DNA of 64,000 bases from an uncultured Lachnospiraceae bacterium (GTDB lineage Bacteria > Bacillota > Clostridia > Lachnospirales > Lachnospiraceae). Below are positions 1-7,775 of this stretch, piece by piece (position 1 is the stretch's first letter; every line of letters starts with the position of its first letter). The translations under genes and the position numbers were made by a program. The stretch lies in NCBI GenBank assembly GCA_948794795.1, contig CAQGLR010000010.1, positions 1-64,000 on the forward strand. The letters are read 5' to 3'. The notes under the pieces are model-generated. The model searched no databases. It saw nothing but the letters and a program-made list of their open reading frames with translations, and was not told the DNA's origin.

Positions 1-91
1 AATAGTCTAAACCATCGGTTTCTTCATGTCAAGCTGACCTGTGAACAGTAACTTTTCCCACCTGTCCTTTCATAAAATTTTTAAAATTCAC

Positions 92-120
92 TTGCATTAT
101 ATTTTAATATATGGTATAGT
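92..120 (+). promoter_or_regulatory. Promoter of the tRNA-Lys gene
   Basis: A -35 box TTGCAT (92-97) and a -10 box TATAGT (115-120) are separated by 17 bp and sit just upstream of the tRNA. This fits a housekeeping sigma-A promoter. Bases 1-91 hold nothing else I can identify. Confidence 0.7.
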
Positions 121-130
121 AGCAATGTTA

Positions 131-203
131 GCGCTTCTAGCTCAGCTGGCAGAGCACCTGACTCTTAATCAGGGTGTCCAGGGTTCGAACCCCTGGAGGC
201 GCA
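131..203 (+). tRNA. tRNA-Lys (anticodon CTT)
   Basis: The 73-nt sequence folds into a full cloverleaf. The 7-bp acceptor stem pairs GCGCTTC with GAGGCGC, with one G-T wobble. The D arm is TAGCTCAGCTGGCAGAGCA. The anticodon stem CCTGA/TCAGG carries the loop with anticodon CTT, which decodes AAG lysine codons. The T arm contains GGTTCGAACC. The discriminator base is A, and no CCA is encoded. Confidence 0.97.
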
Positions 204-206
204 TTT

Positions 207-236
207 AAAAGCATCATTTATATGGTGCTTTTTTAT
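207..236 (+). terminator. Intrinsic terminator of the tRNA gene
   Basis: A stem pairs AAAAGCATCA with TGGTGCTTTT (one wobble) around a short AT loop and runs into a T tract. It starts four bases after the tRNA, so the tRNA is probably a single-gene transcript. Confidence 0.85.
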
Positions 237-317
237 TTAACAAAAACTGATATCAACCCCAGAGATTTACAATAAGAATTGATTTACAATTTATACTGTA
301 AACAGACACATTTGTGC

Positions 318-1076
318 TTACTTTTTCATCCTTGCAATTACTGCCAGCTTTATCCCTGATGGAACTGCCCTTATAATCCTGTTTATTCTTCCTGGTACTA
401 TTACTGCTTTATTCTTCCAAAGCCCGTCTGCTGCATATTCTGCTACTTTTCCAGCTGGCATAGCCCACAAAGGTGTTTTCAGCCCTTCTTTTTTAAAAAA
501 CTTTGTCCTTGTACTTCCAGGACATAATGTGCATACATTTACACCATGTTCCATAGCTTCATATCTTATTGCCCTGCTGTAACTATAAAGATAAGATTTG
601 CTTGCAAAATAAGTTGAATTATAAGGTCCTGGCTGGAAAGCTGCTGTAGATGCAACATTTAAAATTTTACCTCTGCCTTTTTTATACATATCCCTTAAAA
701 ATAGTTTGCATAAAATAGTTGGCGTAACCATATTAAGATATAAAAGCTTTTCATCCATATTTTCATCAATCTTTTCTGTACCACCAATAAGACCAAACCC
801 TGCATTATTAACAAGTATATCTATATCTATTCCCTTCTCACGGATTTTATTATATAAACTTCTAGCAGCACCCTTTATACCTAAATCTTCCATTATAATA
901 TATATCCTTGCCTTAGGAAATCTCTGTTCCATGCTTTTCCTTGCCTTATCCAGGTTTTTTATAGAAGAAGACACCATTATAATTCCATATCCTTTACGTG
1001 CAAGAACCCTTGAAAGGGCAATGCCAATTCCACTTGTAGCACCTGTGACTAATGCATATTTCATGTTATAAACCAT
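318..1076 (-). CDS. Short-chain dehydrogenase/reductase family oxidoreductase
   Basis: A 252-aa classical SDR enzyme that would reduce or oxidise an unknown carbonyl or alcohol with NAD(P)H. The N-terminal cofactor motif is TGATSGIG, the Rossmann NNAG motif follows near residue 90, and the catalytic set is a Ser in NVAST with YFASK (Tyr and Lys). The later CPGSTRT segment is the usual PG motif after the active site. The basic C-terminus (RIIRAVPSG) resembles the DltE/YqjQ-like cytosolic branch. The gene stands alone and convergent to the tRNA, so context does not reveal its substrate. Confidence 0.9.
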   Translation of the reverse strand: MVYNMKYALVTGATSGIGIALSRVLARKGYGIIMVSSSIKNLDKARKSMEQRFPKARIYIIMEDLGIKGAARSLYNKIREKGIDIDILVNNAGFGLIGGTEKIDENMDEKLLYLNMVTPTILCKLFLRDMYKKGRGKILNVASTAAFQPGPYNSTYFASKSYLYSYSRAIRYEAMEHGVNVCTLCPGSTRTKFFKKEGLKTPLWAMPAGKVAEYAADGLWKNKAVIVPGRINRIIRAVPSGIKLAVIARMKK

Positions 1077-1179
1077 CCCCTTTTTATTATAAGTTATTAA
1101 TCTTACTATAACACAATTTGCCAGTTATTTCATATAATAATATATAATTTATAAAAAATAGTATGGAGATAAGGATTAT

Positions 1180-1335
1180 ATGTGTTTTAAAGAATTGATA
1201 ATTAAAAATACACAATGTAATATCGCTCTTAACCGTAAAATTTTATGCCTGAAACGCTCATGGGATGAAGTTTCAAAACTGCTTGACAATATGTGTTCTT
1301 CATGTTCATGTAAAAAAAAGAAACACCATAGGTAA
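1180..1335 (+). CDS. Possible small Cys-rich protein
   Basis: A 51-aa ORF that begins ATG after AAGGA at a workable spacing. It has a helical-looking middle (KRSWDEVSKLLDNM) followed by CSSCSC and a lysine run. Its last codons run into the hairpin that terminates rplL from the other strand, so the KKKKHHR tail is written by terminator DNA. I do not recognise a family. It could be a real small protein or chance coding. Confidence 0.35.
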   Translation: MCFKELIIKNTQCNIALNRKILCLKRSWDEVSKLLDNMCSSCSCKKKKHHR

Positions 1336-1348
1336 ACCATGGTGTTTC
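1312..1348 (-). terminator. Intrinsic terminator of rplJ-rplL
   Basis: On the minus strand a perfect 10-bp stem (GAAACACCAT with ATGGTGTTTC) closes a 9-nt loop and is followed by eight T residues. It lies about 50 bp after the rplL stop. Confidence 0.92.
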
Positions 1349-1401
1349 TCTGGTATAATTCTATATTATATACAATTAATAATACTTTAATACATACTGT
1401 A

Positions 1402-1767
1402 TTATTTAAGAGTAACTTTAGCACCTTCAGCTTCAATCTTTGTCTTGATATCTTCTGCTTCTTCTTTAGATGCTGCTTCTTTAATAACCTTAGGAGCGCC
1501 ATCAACAACTTCCTTAGCTTCCTTAAGTCCTAAGCCTGTAACTTCACGTACAACCTTAATAACCTTAACTTTGTTAGGACCAACTTCTGTAAGCTCTACA
1601 TCAAATTCATCCTTTTCATCAGCAGCTTCACCGCCTGCACCACCTGCTGCAACAACAACGCCAGCAGCAGCAGATACGCCGAATTCTTCTTCACATGCTT
1701 TTACTAAATCATTTAACTCTAAAACAGTCATGCCTTTTATTGCATCAATAAATTCCTGAGTAGTCAT
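1402..1767 (-). CDS. rplL: 50S ribosomal protein L7/L12
   Basis: A 121-aa stalk protein of the large ribosomal subunit, present as dimers bound to L10, that recruits translation GTPases. The N-terminal dimerisation segment contains VLELNDLVKACEEEFGVS. An Ala/Gly-rich hinge follows (AAAGVVVAAGGAG). The C-terminal factor-binding domain ends in EGAKVTLK. The start is the ATG at 1767, eight bases after GGAGG; an upstream in-frame codon adds five residues but lacks this site. It follows rplJ in one operon and is closed by the terminator at 1312-1348. Confidence 0.97.
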   Translation of the reverse strand: MTTQEFIDAIKGMTVLELNDLVKACEEEFGVSAAAGVVVAAGGAGGEAADEKDEFDVELTEVGPNKVKVIKVVREVTGLGLKEAKEVVDGAPKVIKEAASKEEAEDIKTKIEAEGAKVTLK

Positions 1768-1838
1768 CTTATATACCTCCATAAATATAATTATTATTAA
1801 TTTTTCTTATAACCAGATTATTAAAATCTGTATTTTGT

Positions 1839-2339
1839 CTACGCCTCTGCAGCGCCGTCACCCTTCTCTGCAATCTGTTTAAGTACACGTGCAAGATTTG
1901 TAATAGGTGACTGTAAAGAACCAAGCAGTTTGGAAATAAGTTCCTCTCTTGAAGGAATACTTGCAAGAGCCTTAACTCCTTCAGCATCATAAAAGTTTCC
2001 TTCTACAATAGCAGCTTTAAATTCAAGAGCTTCTGCTTCTTTTGCCATATTATTAAGGATTCTTATAGGAGCTGTTGCATCATCCTTTGAAATAGCTATT
2101 GCAGATGGTCCTTCAAGCAGGCTGTCTAACTGTGCACAATCTGTACCTTCAAATGCACGTTTCATAAGAGTGTTCTTGTACACCTTATATTCACATCCTG
2201 CTTCCCTTAAGTTTTTACGGAGCCTTGTATCCTGCTCAACATTAAGTCCGCGGTAATCAACTAAAACTACTGTAGCAGCACCTTCAACTTTTGATTTAAT
2301 CTCGTCAACTATAGGCTGTTTTATTTCAACTTTTGCCAT
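1839..2339 (-). CDS. rplJ: 50S ribosomal protein L10
   Basis: A 166-aa protein forming the base of the ribosomal stalk. It binds 23S rRNA with its N-terminal domain and L7/L12 dimers with its C-terminal helix. The family pattern is clear: an early VVLVDYRGLNV strand, then RKNLREAGCEYKVYKNTL, and a C-terminal helix before an acidic, Ala-rich tail. The start is the ATG at 2339 with AAAGGAG upstream, not the longer frame that adds ten residues. L10 alone or with L7/L12 is known to bind the leader of its own mRNA, and that leader is present at 2466-2604. Confidence 0.97.
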   Translation of the reverse strand: MAKVEIKQPIVDEIKSKVEGAATVVLVDYRGLNVEQDTRLRKNLREAGCEYKVYKNTLMKRAFEGTDCAQLDSLLEGPSAIAISKDDATAPIRILNNMAKEAEALEFKAAIVEGNFYDAEGVKALASIPSREELISKLLGSLQSPITNLARVLKQIAEKGDGAAEA

Positions 2340-2465
2340 GAGCCAATCTCCTTTCCTGGGCATGCCCATATTTTATTATCCCACTGCTTGCAGACATCTT
2401 TTAAGAAAATGCATCAAACCATTATTATATATAAATTTCAAGCCAATACAATTTCTTATATATGA

Positions 2466-2604
2466 AAAAACTCCCTGCATACGTACACAGGGAGACAAAA
2501 ATTCCATAAAAATAATTTCTCCTCGGCAGGCGGCTTGTCCTTACGCCGGTTATCCGGCACCTGCTGTCTACGGCAGTGTGGCATTGCTTCTAGCAAAACC
2601 TTTG
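2466..2604 (-). ncRNA. Ribosomal protein L10 leader (autoregulatory attenuator)
   Basis: The minus strand carries the Firmicutes L10-leader signature: CCGTAGACAGCAGGTGCC, a central GCCGG/CCGGC element, then CCTGCCGAGG. It ends in a terminator hairpin (CTCCCTG with CAGGGAG plus a T run) about 125 bp before rplJ. Excess L10 binding is known to favour this terminator. Seen: the motifs and terminator. Known: the regulation. Confidence 0.93.
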
Positions 2605-2606
2605 AC

Positions 2607-2635
2607 AGAATACCACATATAGGAAAATACGTCAA
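2607..2635 (-). promoter_or_regulatory. Promoter of the L10 leader-rplJL operon
   Basis: On the minus strand TTGACG (2635-2630) and TATTCT (2612-2607) are spaced by 17 bp, placing the transcription start right at the 5' edge of the L10 leader. The genes are therefore transcribed independently of the NUDIX gene upstream. Confidence 0.75.
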
Positions 2636-2672
2636 GCATTTTTATAAAATTTCATTTAATATATTAACTTTT

Positions 2673-3101
2673 TTAGACAATATTACGCCTTTTATATTCT
2701 TTAAGAAGTTCTGGCTGTATTCCAGGATATGTCCAGTCAATATCTAAACTGTCTGTCAGGATAATTTTCTCAATTTCATTATATAATTCACCTTCAAATT
2801 TTTTTATATTTGCAAAATACAACATCCCAAATGTTTCCTGCCCATTAAAATTATATTCTGCTGTAACAGAATACACGCATATTGGTTTTATATCAAATAC
2901 AACTGCCCCTGTTTCTTCATAAAGTTCCCTCTTAGCTGTTTCTAAAATTTCTTCTCCTTCCTCCCTGTGTCCCCCTGGAATTTCATATGTATTTCTTTCT
3001 TTATGTTTACAAAATACCCACTTACCATCTGATTTTGATATAATTACTGCAAATTTAAGCAAATTATCATCTACATTATTATAAAACCTTACCTCTGTCA
3101 T
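2673..3101 (-). CDS. NUDIX hydrolase
   Basis: A 142-aa NUDIX-fold enzyme predicted to hydrolyse a nucleoside diphosphate linked to another group, using Mg2+. The Nudix box is complete: GGHREEGEEILETAKRELYE followed by ETGA, with the REXXEE core. The substrate is not evident; length and compactness resemble the housecleaning (MutT-like) group. The gene begins 18 bp after the CLC transporter gene on the same strand with its own AGGAGG site, so the two probably form an operon. Confidence 0.9.
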   Translation of the reverse strand: MTEVRFYNNVDDNLLKFAVIISKSDGKWVFCKHKERNTYEIPGGHREEGEEILETAKRELYEETGAVVFDIKPICVYSVTAEYNFNGQETFGMLYFANIKKFEGELYNEIEKIILTDSLDIDWTYPGIQPELLKEYKRRNIV

Positions 3102-3119
3102 TTTATCCTCCTTTTAAAA

Positions 3120-4388
3120 TTATTCTTTAGCCTTACGGTTAATATATTCTGTCTTATACTTTGAATATACTATTGTCTGGTCATGGTAAAGCCCATAATA
3201 TCCAGACATAAGATAACTTACACTTATTGCAATAAGAAAATAAGGGACTGCCTCATATCCAAAAAGTTCAAATGCTATTAACATTGATGTTATAGGACAA
3301 TTTGTTACGCCACAAAATACTGCTGCCATACCTGTTGCTGCACACATTGAAGGTGAAATTCCCACAATCTGTCCAAAAAGGCATCCAAATGTTGCACCTA
3401 CAAAAAACGAAGGTACAATTTCACCGCCTTTAAAACCTGCCTCAATAGTTAAAGCTGTAAAAACTATTTTCCATATAAAGGCAGCAGGATTAACATTTCC
3501 TTTAACTGCCTCCTCTATAACAGGAACTCCTGCCCCCATATAATCTGATGTATCCAATATAATTGTAAGTACAATTATTATAACACTTGAAACTATTATC
3601 CTTATGTATGGGTTTTTCAGCTTATCCCTGTAAAAATCACCTAAAGAATGTAAAATTATACAAAATATTACACTTAAACCTGCACACAAAACAGCAAGAA
3701 TAATTATTTTAATACTTGGAACTACATGGAACTGTGGTACATGAAGTATTTTAAATACATCTGGACCTATTCCCATATGTACAGCTACTTTTGATGCCAC
3801 AAGAGAAGCAAATACACATGGCACAAGTGCCGCATAATACATAACACCAACACTTACAACTTCCATTGAAAATATTGCTGCAGCTATAGGAGTACCAAAC
3901 ATTGCAGAAAATGCAGCACTCATACCACACATAACAACTATCCTTTTATCTTTCTCATCAAATTTAAACCATCTCCCAAGCTGGTTCCCTATACTTCCTC
4001 CCAACTGGAGTGCCGCCCCTTCCCTGCCTGCTGAACCGCCAAAAAGATGCGTTATTATTGTAGATATAAATATTAACGGTGCCATTTTAAATGGAAGCTC
4101 TGCTTCTGCATGTATTGTTGAAAGTACAAGATTAGTTCCTTTATCATTTTTATACTTAAATATACTATACAAAAATACTACCAGTACACCAGCTAATGGA
4201 AGCAACAGGACCATCCATGTATTGTCTGTACGGAACTCTGTAACTTTACGCAGACAGAATGCAAAAAGCGTACTAAAACCTCCTACAACAAATCCAATAA
4301 AAACTGAAAAAACAGCCCACTTTGTAAATACTGTAAAATTCCTTATAATCCTTCTTGCATAAAATTTATACATTTCTGCATATTTCAT
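3120..4388 (-). CDS. CLC-family anion transporter, CLC-F (fluoride/proton antiporter) type
   Basis: A 422-aa polytopic inner-membrane protein with about ten or more hydrophobic segments. The CLC signatures are present but in the CLC-F style. KGTNLVLSTIH stands where chloride CLCs have GSGIP. GGSAGREGAALQLGG is the second conserved block, and GGEIVPSFFVGA the third. CLC-F proteins are known to export fluoride in exchange for protons. No CBS domains follow. No fluoride riboswitch is visible upstream; only an AGGGAGG site precedes the start. An ordinary chloride/proton CLC is the alternative. Confidence 0.8.
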   Translation of the reverse strand: MKYAEMYKFYARRIIRNFTVFTKWAVFSVFIGFVVGGFSTLFAFCLRKVTEFRTDNTWMVLLLPLAGVLVVFLYSIFKYKNDKGTNLVLSTIHAEAELPFKMAPLIFISTIITHLFGGSAGREGAALQLGGSIGNQLGRWFKFDEKDKRIVVMCGMSAAFSAMFGTPIAAAIFSMEVVSVGVMYYAALVPCVFASLVASKVAVHMGIGPDVFKILHVPQFHVVPSIKIIILAVLCAGLSVIFCIILHSLGDFYRDKLKNPYIRIIVSSVIIIVLTIILDTSDYMGAGVPVIEEAVKGNVNPAAFIWKIVFTALTIEAGFKGGEIVPSFFVGATFGCLFGQIVGISPSMCAATGMAAVFCGVTNCPITSMLIAFELFGYEAVPYFLIAISVSYLMSGYYGLYHDQTIVYSKYKTEYINRKAKE

Positions 4389-4492
4389 AACTGCCTCCCT
4401 GCTCTGCCATGTTTTTAAAAATTTTACAAATCCATTATAACGTATTAATAATATCTCTGCAAATATATAGGATTATATTACATAAATTTCCG

Positions 4493-4534
4493 TTGACTTT
4501 GTATTACTATAGTTTTATAATAGTAACAATTACT
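4493..4534 (+). promoter_or_regulatory. Promoter and operator-like palindrome of the perR-like gene
   Basis: A near-consensus promoter has TTGACT (4493-4498), 17 bp, TATAAT (4516-4521). Directly after it lies AGTAACAATTACT (4522-4534), a 6-1-6 inverted repeat with one mismatch. The same element occurs at the rubrerythrin promoter. Its position over the transcription start predicts repression, probably by the product of the gene itself. Confidence 0.75.
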
Positions 4535-4550
4535 GATAAGGAGGTGTTTA

Positions 4551-4958
4551 ATGCAAGCAGTACGTTACAGCAGGCAGAGGGAAGCAATTAAAAATTACCT
4601 TATATCTGCAACATCACATCCTACTGCAGAAATGGTATACAACAATGTAAAAGAGATATTTCCAAATATCAGCCTTGGCACAGTTTACCGGAATTTAAAC
4701 CTTCTTGTAGACCATGAAGAAGCATTGAGGCTTGACTGTGGTGACGGGTTTATACATTTTGATGGATGCACAGAACCCCATAACCACTTTTTCTGCCGCA
4801 AGTGCAAAGCACTGTCAGATATAGAAATGGACTCAATAGAGCACATAGACAAAATTGCAAATGCTGGATTTAATGGGATTATAGAAGGACACACTGTTAT
4901 ATTCTATGGTATATGCCATAAATGTGTTACCATGATGCCAGATTCCAAAATTAACTAA
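4551..4958 (+). CDS. perR: Fur-family regulator, PerR-like
   Basis: A 135-aa Fur-superfamily repressor. The N-terminal winged helix runs through TAEMVYNNVKEIFPNISLGT and VYRNLNLL. The C-terminal metal-binding and dimer domain has HNHFFCRKCKAL (HxHxxCxxC) and a second CHKC pair, which together form the structural zinc site. PerR proteins are known to sense peroxide by metal-catalysed histidine oxidation. The adjacent rubrerythrin gene, with the same operator-like palindrome, supports a peroxide-stress role over iron or zinc control. The start ATG follows AAGGAGG. Confidence 0.88.
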   Translation: MQAVRYSRQREAIKNYLISATSHPTAEMVYNNVKEIFPNISLGTVYRNLNLLVDHEEALRLDCGDGFIHFDGCTEPHNHFFCRKCKALSDIEMDSIEHIDKIANAGFNGIIEGHTVIFYGICHKCVTMMPDSKIN

Positions 4959-4978
4959 TAAAAAATTTTTAAAATGTA

Positions 4979-5032
4979 TTGACAAACAATATTATTAATG
5001 ATATTATAAGCAAGAAATCAGTAATCATTACT
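4979..5032 (+). promoter_or_regulatory. Promoter and operator-like palindrome of the rubrerythrin gene
   Basis: A consensus -35 TTGACA (4979-4984), 17 bp, and TATTAT (5002-5007) form a strong promoter. A perfect 6-1-6 palindrome AGTAATCATTACT (5020-5032) covers the expected transcription start. It matches the element upstream of the perR-like gene at 12 of 13 positions apart from the central base. Confidence 0.78.
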
Positions 5033-5113
5033 AATAACGAGCAAAAAACTAAATCAAATGTATAAAACAATAAATACATTTGAAATCATTTATATAATAA
5101 AGGAGATATAATT

Positions 5114-5656
5114 ATGGCAAAATATGTATGTACAGTATGTGGTTATGTTTATGAGGGAGATGCAGCCCCTGAGAAATGTCCTCAGTGTGGTGTTGGTGCA
5201 GACAAGTTTAAAAAACAGGAAGGTGAAATGAACTGGGCTGCTGAGCATGTAGTTGGTGTAGCACAGGGTGTTGATGAAGAAATTCTCCAGGGACTCCGTG
5301 ACAACTTCAATGGTGAATGTTCAGAAGTTGGTATGTACCTTGCAATGGCAAGAGTAGCACACCGTGAAGGATATCCTGAAATTGGTCTTTACTGGGAAAA
5401 GGCTGCTTATGAAGAAGCTGAACATGCTGCTAAGTTTGCTGAATTACTTGGTGAAGTTATTACAGACAGCACAAAGAAAAACCTTGAAATGCGTGTAGAC
5501 GCAGAATGTGGCGCTACAGAAGGCAAGATGGCTATAGCTAAGAAAGCTAAAGAACTTGGCTTAGATGCAATCCATGACACAGTACATGAAATGGCACGTG
5601 ACGAAGCTAGACATGGAAAAGCATTTAAAGGACTCCTTGAAAGATATTTTGGTTAA
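5114..5656 (+). CDS. rbr: Reverse rubrerythrin (N-terminal rubredoxin domain)
   Basis: A 180-aa non-heme iron peroxidase. Residues 1-35 are a rubredoxin Fe(SCys)4 domain with CTVCGY and CPQCG. Residues 40-180 are a ferritin-like four-helix di-iron domain with E...YEEAEHAAKFAELLG and the later DEARHGKAF. Classical rubrerythrin has the rubredoxin at the C-terminus; this is the reversed order known from clostridia, where it is a strongly peroxide-inducible NADH-peroxidase component. A long AT-rich 5' leader and GGAGA site precede the ATG. Its operator indicates control by the neighbouring PerR-like protein. Confidence 0.95.
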   Translation: MAKYVCTVCGYVYEGDAAPEKCPQCGVGADKFKKQEGEMNWAAEHVVGVAQGVDEEILQGLRDNFNGECSEVGMYLAMARVAHREGYPEIGLYWEKAAYEEAEHAAKFAELLGEVITDSTKKNLEMRVDAECGATEGKMAIAKKAKELGLDAIHDTVHEMARDEARHGKAFKGLLERYFG

Positions 5657-5694
5657 TTATAAAACTGCATAAAATAAAAGTTCTAAAACTTTTA

Positions 5695-5730
5695 GGGTGT
5701 ATAAGTTTTCACTTATACACCCTTATTTTT
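5695..5730 (+). terminator. Terminator of the rubrerythrin gene
   Basis: A perfect 11-bp stem (GGGTGTATAAG with CTTATACACCC) with a 6-nt loop is followed by TTATTTTT, 40 bp after the stop codon. Confidence 0.92.
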
Positions 5731-5744
5731 CTAAAAGTAATTAT

Positions 5745-5894
5745 TTAAGGCTTTCCACCTTGACAACCAGGACATTTCCGCAACCATATATCGTGACCAT
5801 TTGCATAATATTTATTGCCACAATTAAGACATTCCATATCATAAAACCATTGAAAATTTCCTGTCCCTTTTTTATCTGTTTTTCCATTATTTTT
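5745..5894 (-). pseudogene. Zinc-ribbon tail remnant
   Basis: The minus strand reads, without a start codon, FQWFYDMECLNCGNKYYANG and then HDIWLRKCPGCQGGKP before a stop. The two CxxC pairs make a zinc ribbon that I know as a C-terminal tail on many Clostridia proteins. Upstream the frame closes at a TAG (5895-5897), and no usable start lies before the motif except the Met before ECLNC (5837), which would give only 30 aa. I read it as the end of a lost or frameshifted gene. No other gene is visible between 5731 and 6051. Confidence 0.5.
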
Positions 5895-6051
5895 CTAGTT
5901 ATTTTTATTGATATATCCCTTTTAAGTTGATACCATACTGTTCTCCCTTATGTTTGTAACATATATTTATATTTTTCTTCTTTATATATAAATTTCCCAC
6001 TTTTATATAATTTCCTGATGCCCATACAGCTATTGTACCAAATATACAACT

Positions 6052-6621
6052 TTATGGTACATAATGTTCAGTAATGCAAATAATTTTATTATCTTCGATT
6101 GTTAAATAATAAGGTATTTTAGTTCCTTTACGGTCTGCCAGAATATTCATAAATTTCTTTGGTGTAACCTGCATCCTGTCATAATTAGATGTCCAGTTTA
6201 ATAAATCACAAATACAGTTTCTTGTAACTGGTAACTCTTCTGCCATAACTTCTTCATTATAAACTTTAAAACCTGAAGGGGCATCATCCTCTGTTATTCC
6301 AAGTTCCTTAGCACGTTTGCCTGGCACTTCTAGCCATTCAATTTCATCAAATACAAGTTCTTTTCCATCAAATTTTTCTATATAAACAAGTTTTTCTATC
6401 TGTTTAGAAAATTGTTGTGATAAAGCCTTACTTTCTTCATCAGAATCATTAAGTCCAGTTTCATTATTATCTGTTTCTTGTTGCAACTTGCTATTTTCTT
6501 CTGCTGCTGAACATCCAGACAATATTCCAGAACCTGTTATTAAAATTACAGCACAAGCTAACATGGCAATCCAGGTTTTCTTTTCAATTTTTATCAAAAT
6601 ATTTTGAAAATACTTTTTCAT
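6052..6621 (-). CDS. Lipoprotein of unknown function
   Basis: A 189-aa protein. The N-terminus has a basic stretch, a hydrophobic segment (WIAMLACAVILITGSG) and a lipobox LSGC, so it should be lipid-anchored outside the membrane. A short acidic, Asn-rich spacer follows, then a compact domain of about 130 aa with no motif I recognise. It stands alone. The 220 bases on its upstream side are AT-rich with no other gene. Function cannot be assigned. Confidence 0.8.
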   Translation of the reverse strand: MKKYFQNILIKIEKKTWIAMLACAVILITGSGILSGCSAAEENSKLQQETDNNETGLNDSDEESKALSQQFSKQIEKLVYIEKFDGKELVFDEIEWLEVPGKRAKELGITEDDAPSGFKVYNEEVMAEELPVTRNCICDLLNWTSNYDRMQVTPKKFMNILADRKGTKIPYYLTIEDNKIICITEHYVP

Positions 6622-6832
6622 AACCTTTCTATCTCCTTCAATATAATATATACAAATTACAAATATCTATTTTGGTATATTCATAATCCCTTTTACCTCA
6701 TAATATTTCTTATGATATCCGCCCAAAATTCTATTAATTTTTTATATTTACATCAATAACCATTCATTCTTTGCCTTTTATTATAGAACACTCCATTTTT
6801 ATTTACAAGTAAATTAATATATAATAATATGC

Positions 6833-6882
6833 CACATAATAAAAAATCCTGTGCATTACGTTCCAGGATTTTCTATTATGTG
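6833..6882 (-). terminator. Terminator of queT
   Basis: On the minus strand a stem CAGGATTT/AAATCCTG is followed by a T run. An outer pairing CACATAAT/ATTATGTG extends the hairpin. It lies 43 bp after the queT stop. Confidence 0.8.
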
Positions 6883-6924
6883 ATAACACACCAGACCTTA
6901 TTTATTTTATATTTTTTATTATTT

Positions 6925-7482
6925 TTATAAATTCTTATTTACCGCTTGTGCCTTTGTAACTGGCTTTGAAGCAATTACTCCAAACATCTGCCCACGGTAT
7001 TTTCCCAATGCACGTACAAGCATTGTACCAAGTATACAACATGAAATAACTTCACCAATGCCAACAGTAGCCATAAGAAATGGAATAGTTAAATCTACAC
7101 CCTTAAAAATAACTGGAGGCACACCATATGCATATTTAAGTACAAATGGAACAATAAGCATATTGGCTATTACTGGAGGTAATGTAAGCATAAACTTATG
7201 GTTTCTTAATAGATATGTCCCAACTGCACCTATTAACGTTGCAAGACTTCCAAATATTATATCAGGAACAAGGCTTCCTATCAAGATATTTGATAAAAAA
7301 CAGCCTATTGCAAGACCAGGGATAGCAGCTGGTGTAAAATAAGGAAGGACTGTCAAAGCCTCTGAAATCCTTATCTGGATAGAACCCGAAGCAAGATTGA
7401 AAGCACTTATAAAATATGTAAGTACAATATAAACTGCTGCAATCATCGCCGATTGTGTGATAAATAAAACTTTCTTGTTCAT
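6925..7482 (-). CDS. queT: Queuosine precursor ECF transporter S component (QueT family)
   Basis: A 185-aa integral membrane protein with five or six hydrophobic helices. It matches the QueT/DUF988 pattern: an N-terminal ALTVLPYFTPAAIPGLAIGC block, then FGSLATLIGAVGTYLLR. QueT proteins are the substrate-binding subunit of energy-coupling-factor importers for queuosine precursors such as preQ1 and work with a shared EcfAAT module encoded elsewhere. The preQ1 riboswitch candidate directly upstream supports this strongly. The start ATG follows AAAGGAGA, which is part of the riboswitch tail. Confidence 0.92.
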   Translation of the reverse strand: MNKKVLFITQSAMIAAVYIVLTYFISAFNLASGSIQIRISEALTVLPYFTPAAIPGLAIGCFLSNILIGSLVPDIIFGSLATLIGAVGTYLLRNHKFMLTLPPVIANMLIVPFVLKYAYGVPPVIFKGVDLTIPFLMATVGIGEVISCCILGTMLVRALGKYRGQMFGVIASKPVTKAQAVNKNL

Positions 7483-7490
7483 AATTAAAA

Positions 7491-7534
7491 TCTCCTTTAG
7501 TTTTGTTTTACGGGTGGAAGGTCCCGAACACCCG
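7491..7534 (-). promoter_or_regulatory. preQ1-I-type riboswitch candidate
   Basis: Minus-strand stem CGGGTG/CACCCG closes a 12-nt loop that begins with TTC. It is followed by an A-rich tail, TAAAACAAAACTAAAGGAG, containing the queT ribosome binding site. The CCTT in the loop can pair with AAGG of the tail, giving an H-type pseudoknot that would hide the site when preQ1 is bound. Location before queT is the classic association. The loop is not a perfect match to the usual consensus. Confidence 0.75.
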
Positions 7535-7775
7535 GGTTATTTTTATAGGAAATAACCAAAACACAACAATCCATAGTATACCATGATTAGCTGTATACTT
7601 CAATAATATAATTTTTATACATATTATATAACTATAATACCATATAAAATTCTATATAAAGCCTGTAAAAAACATTTGCCCCATATAAGAAAAAGATTTA
7701 TAATAATATTATGTATACAATATATATTTAAATTTAAGTTTCCCCATTTTTTAAATTACACAAAGATTATATTAC

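Noticed and set aside
4389..4550. Fluoride riboswitch before the CLC-F gene
   Set aside because: The leader is short and AT-rich, and shows no crcB-motif pairing.
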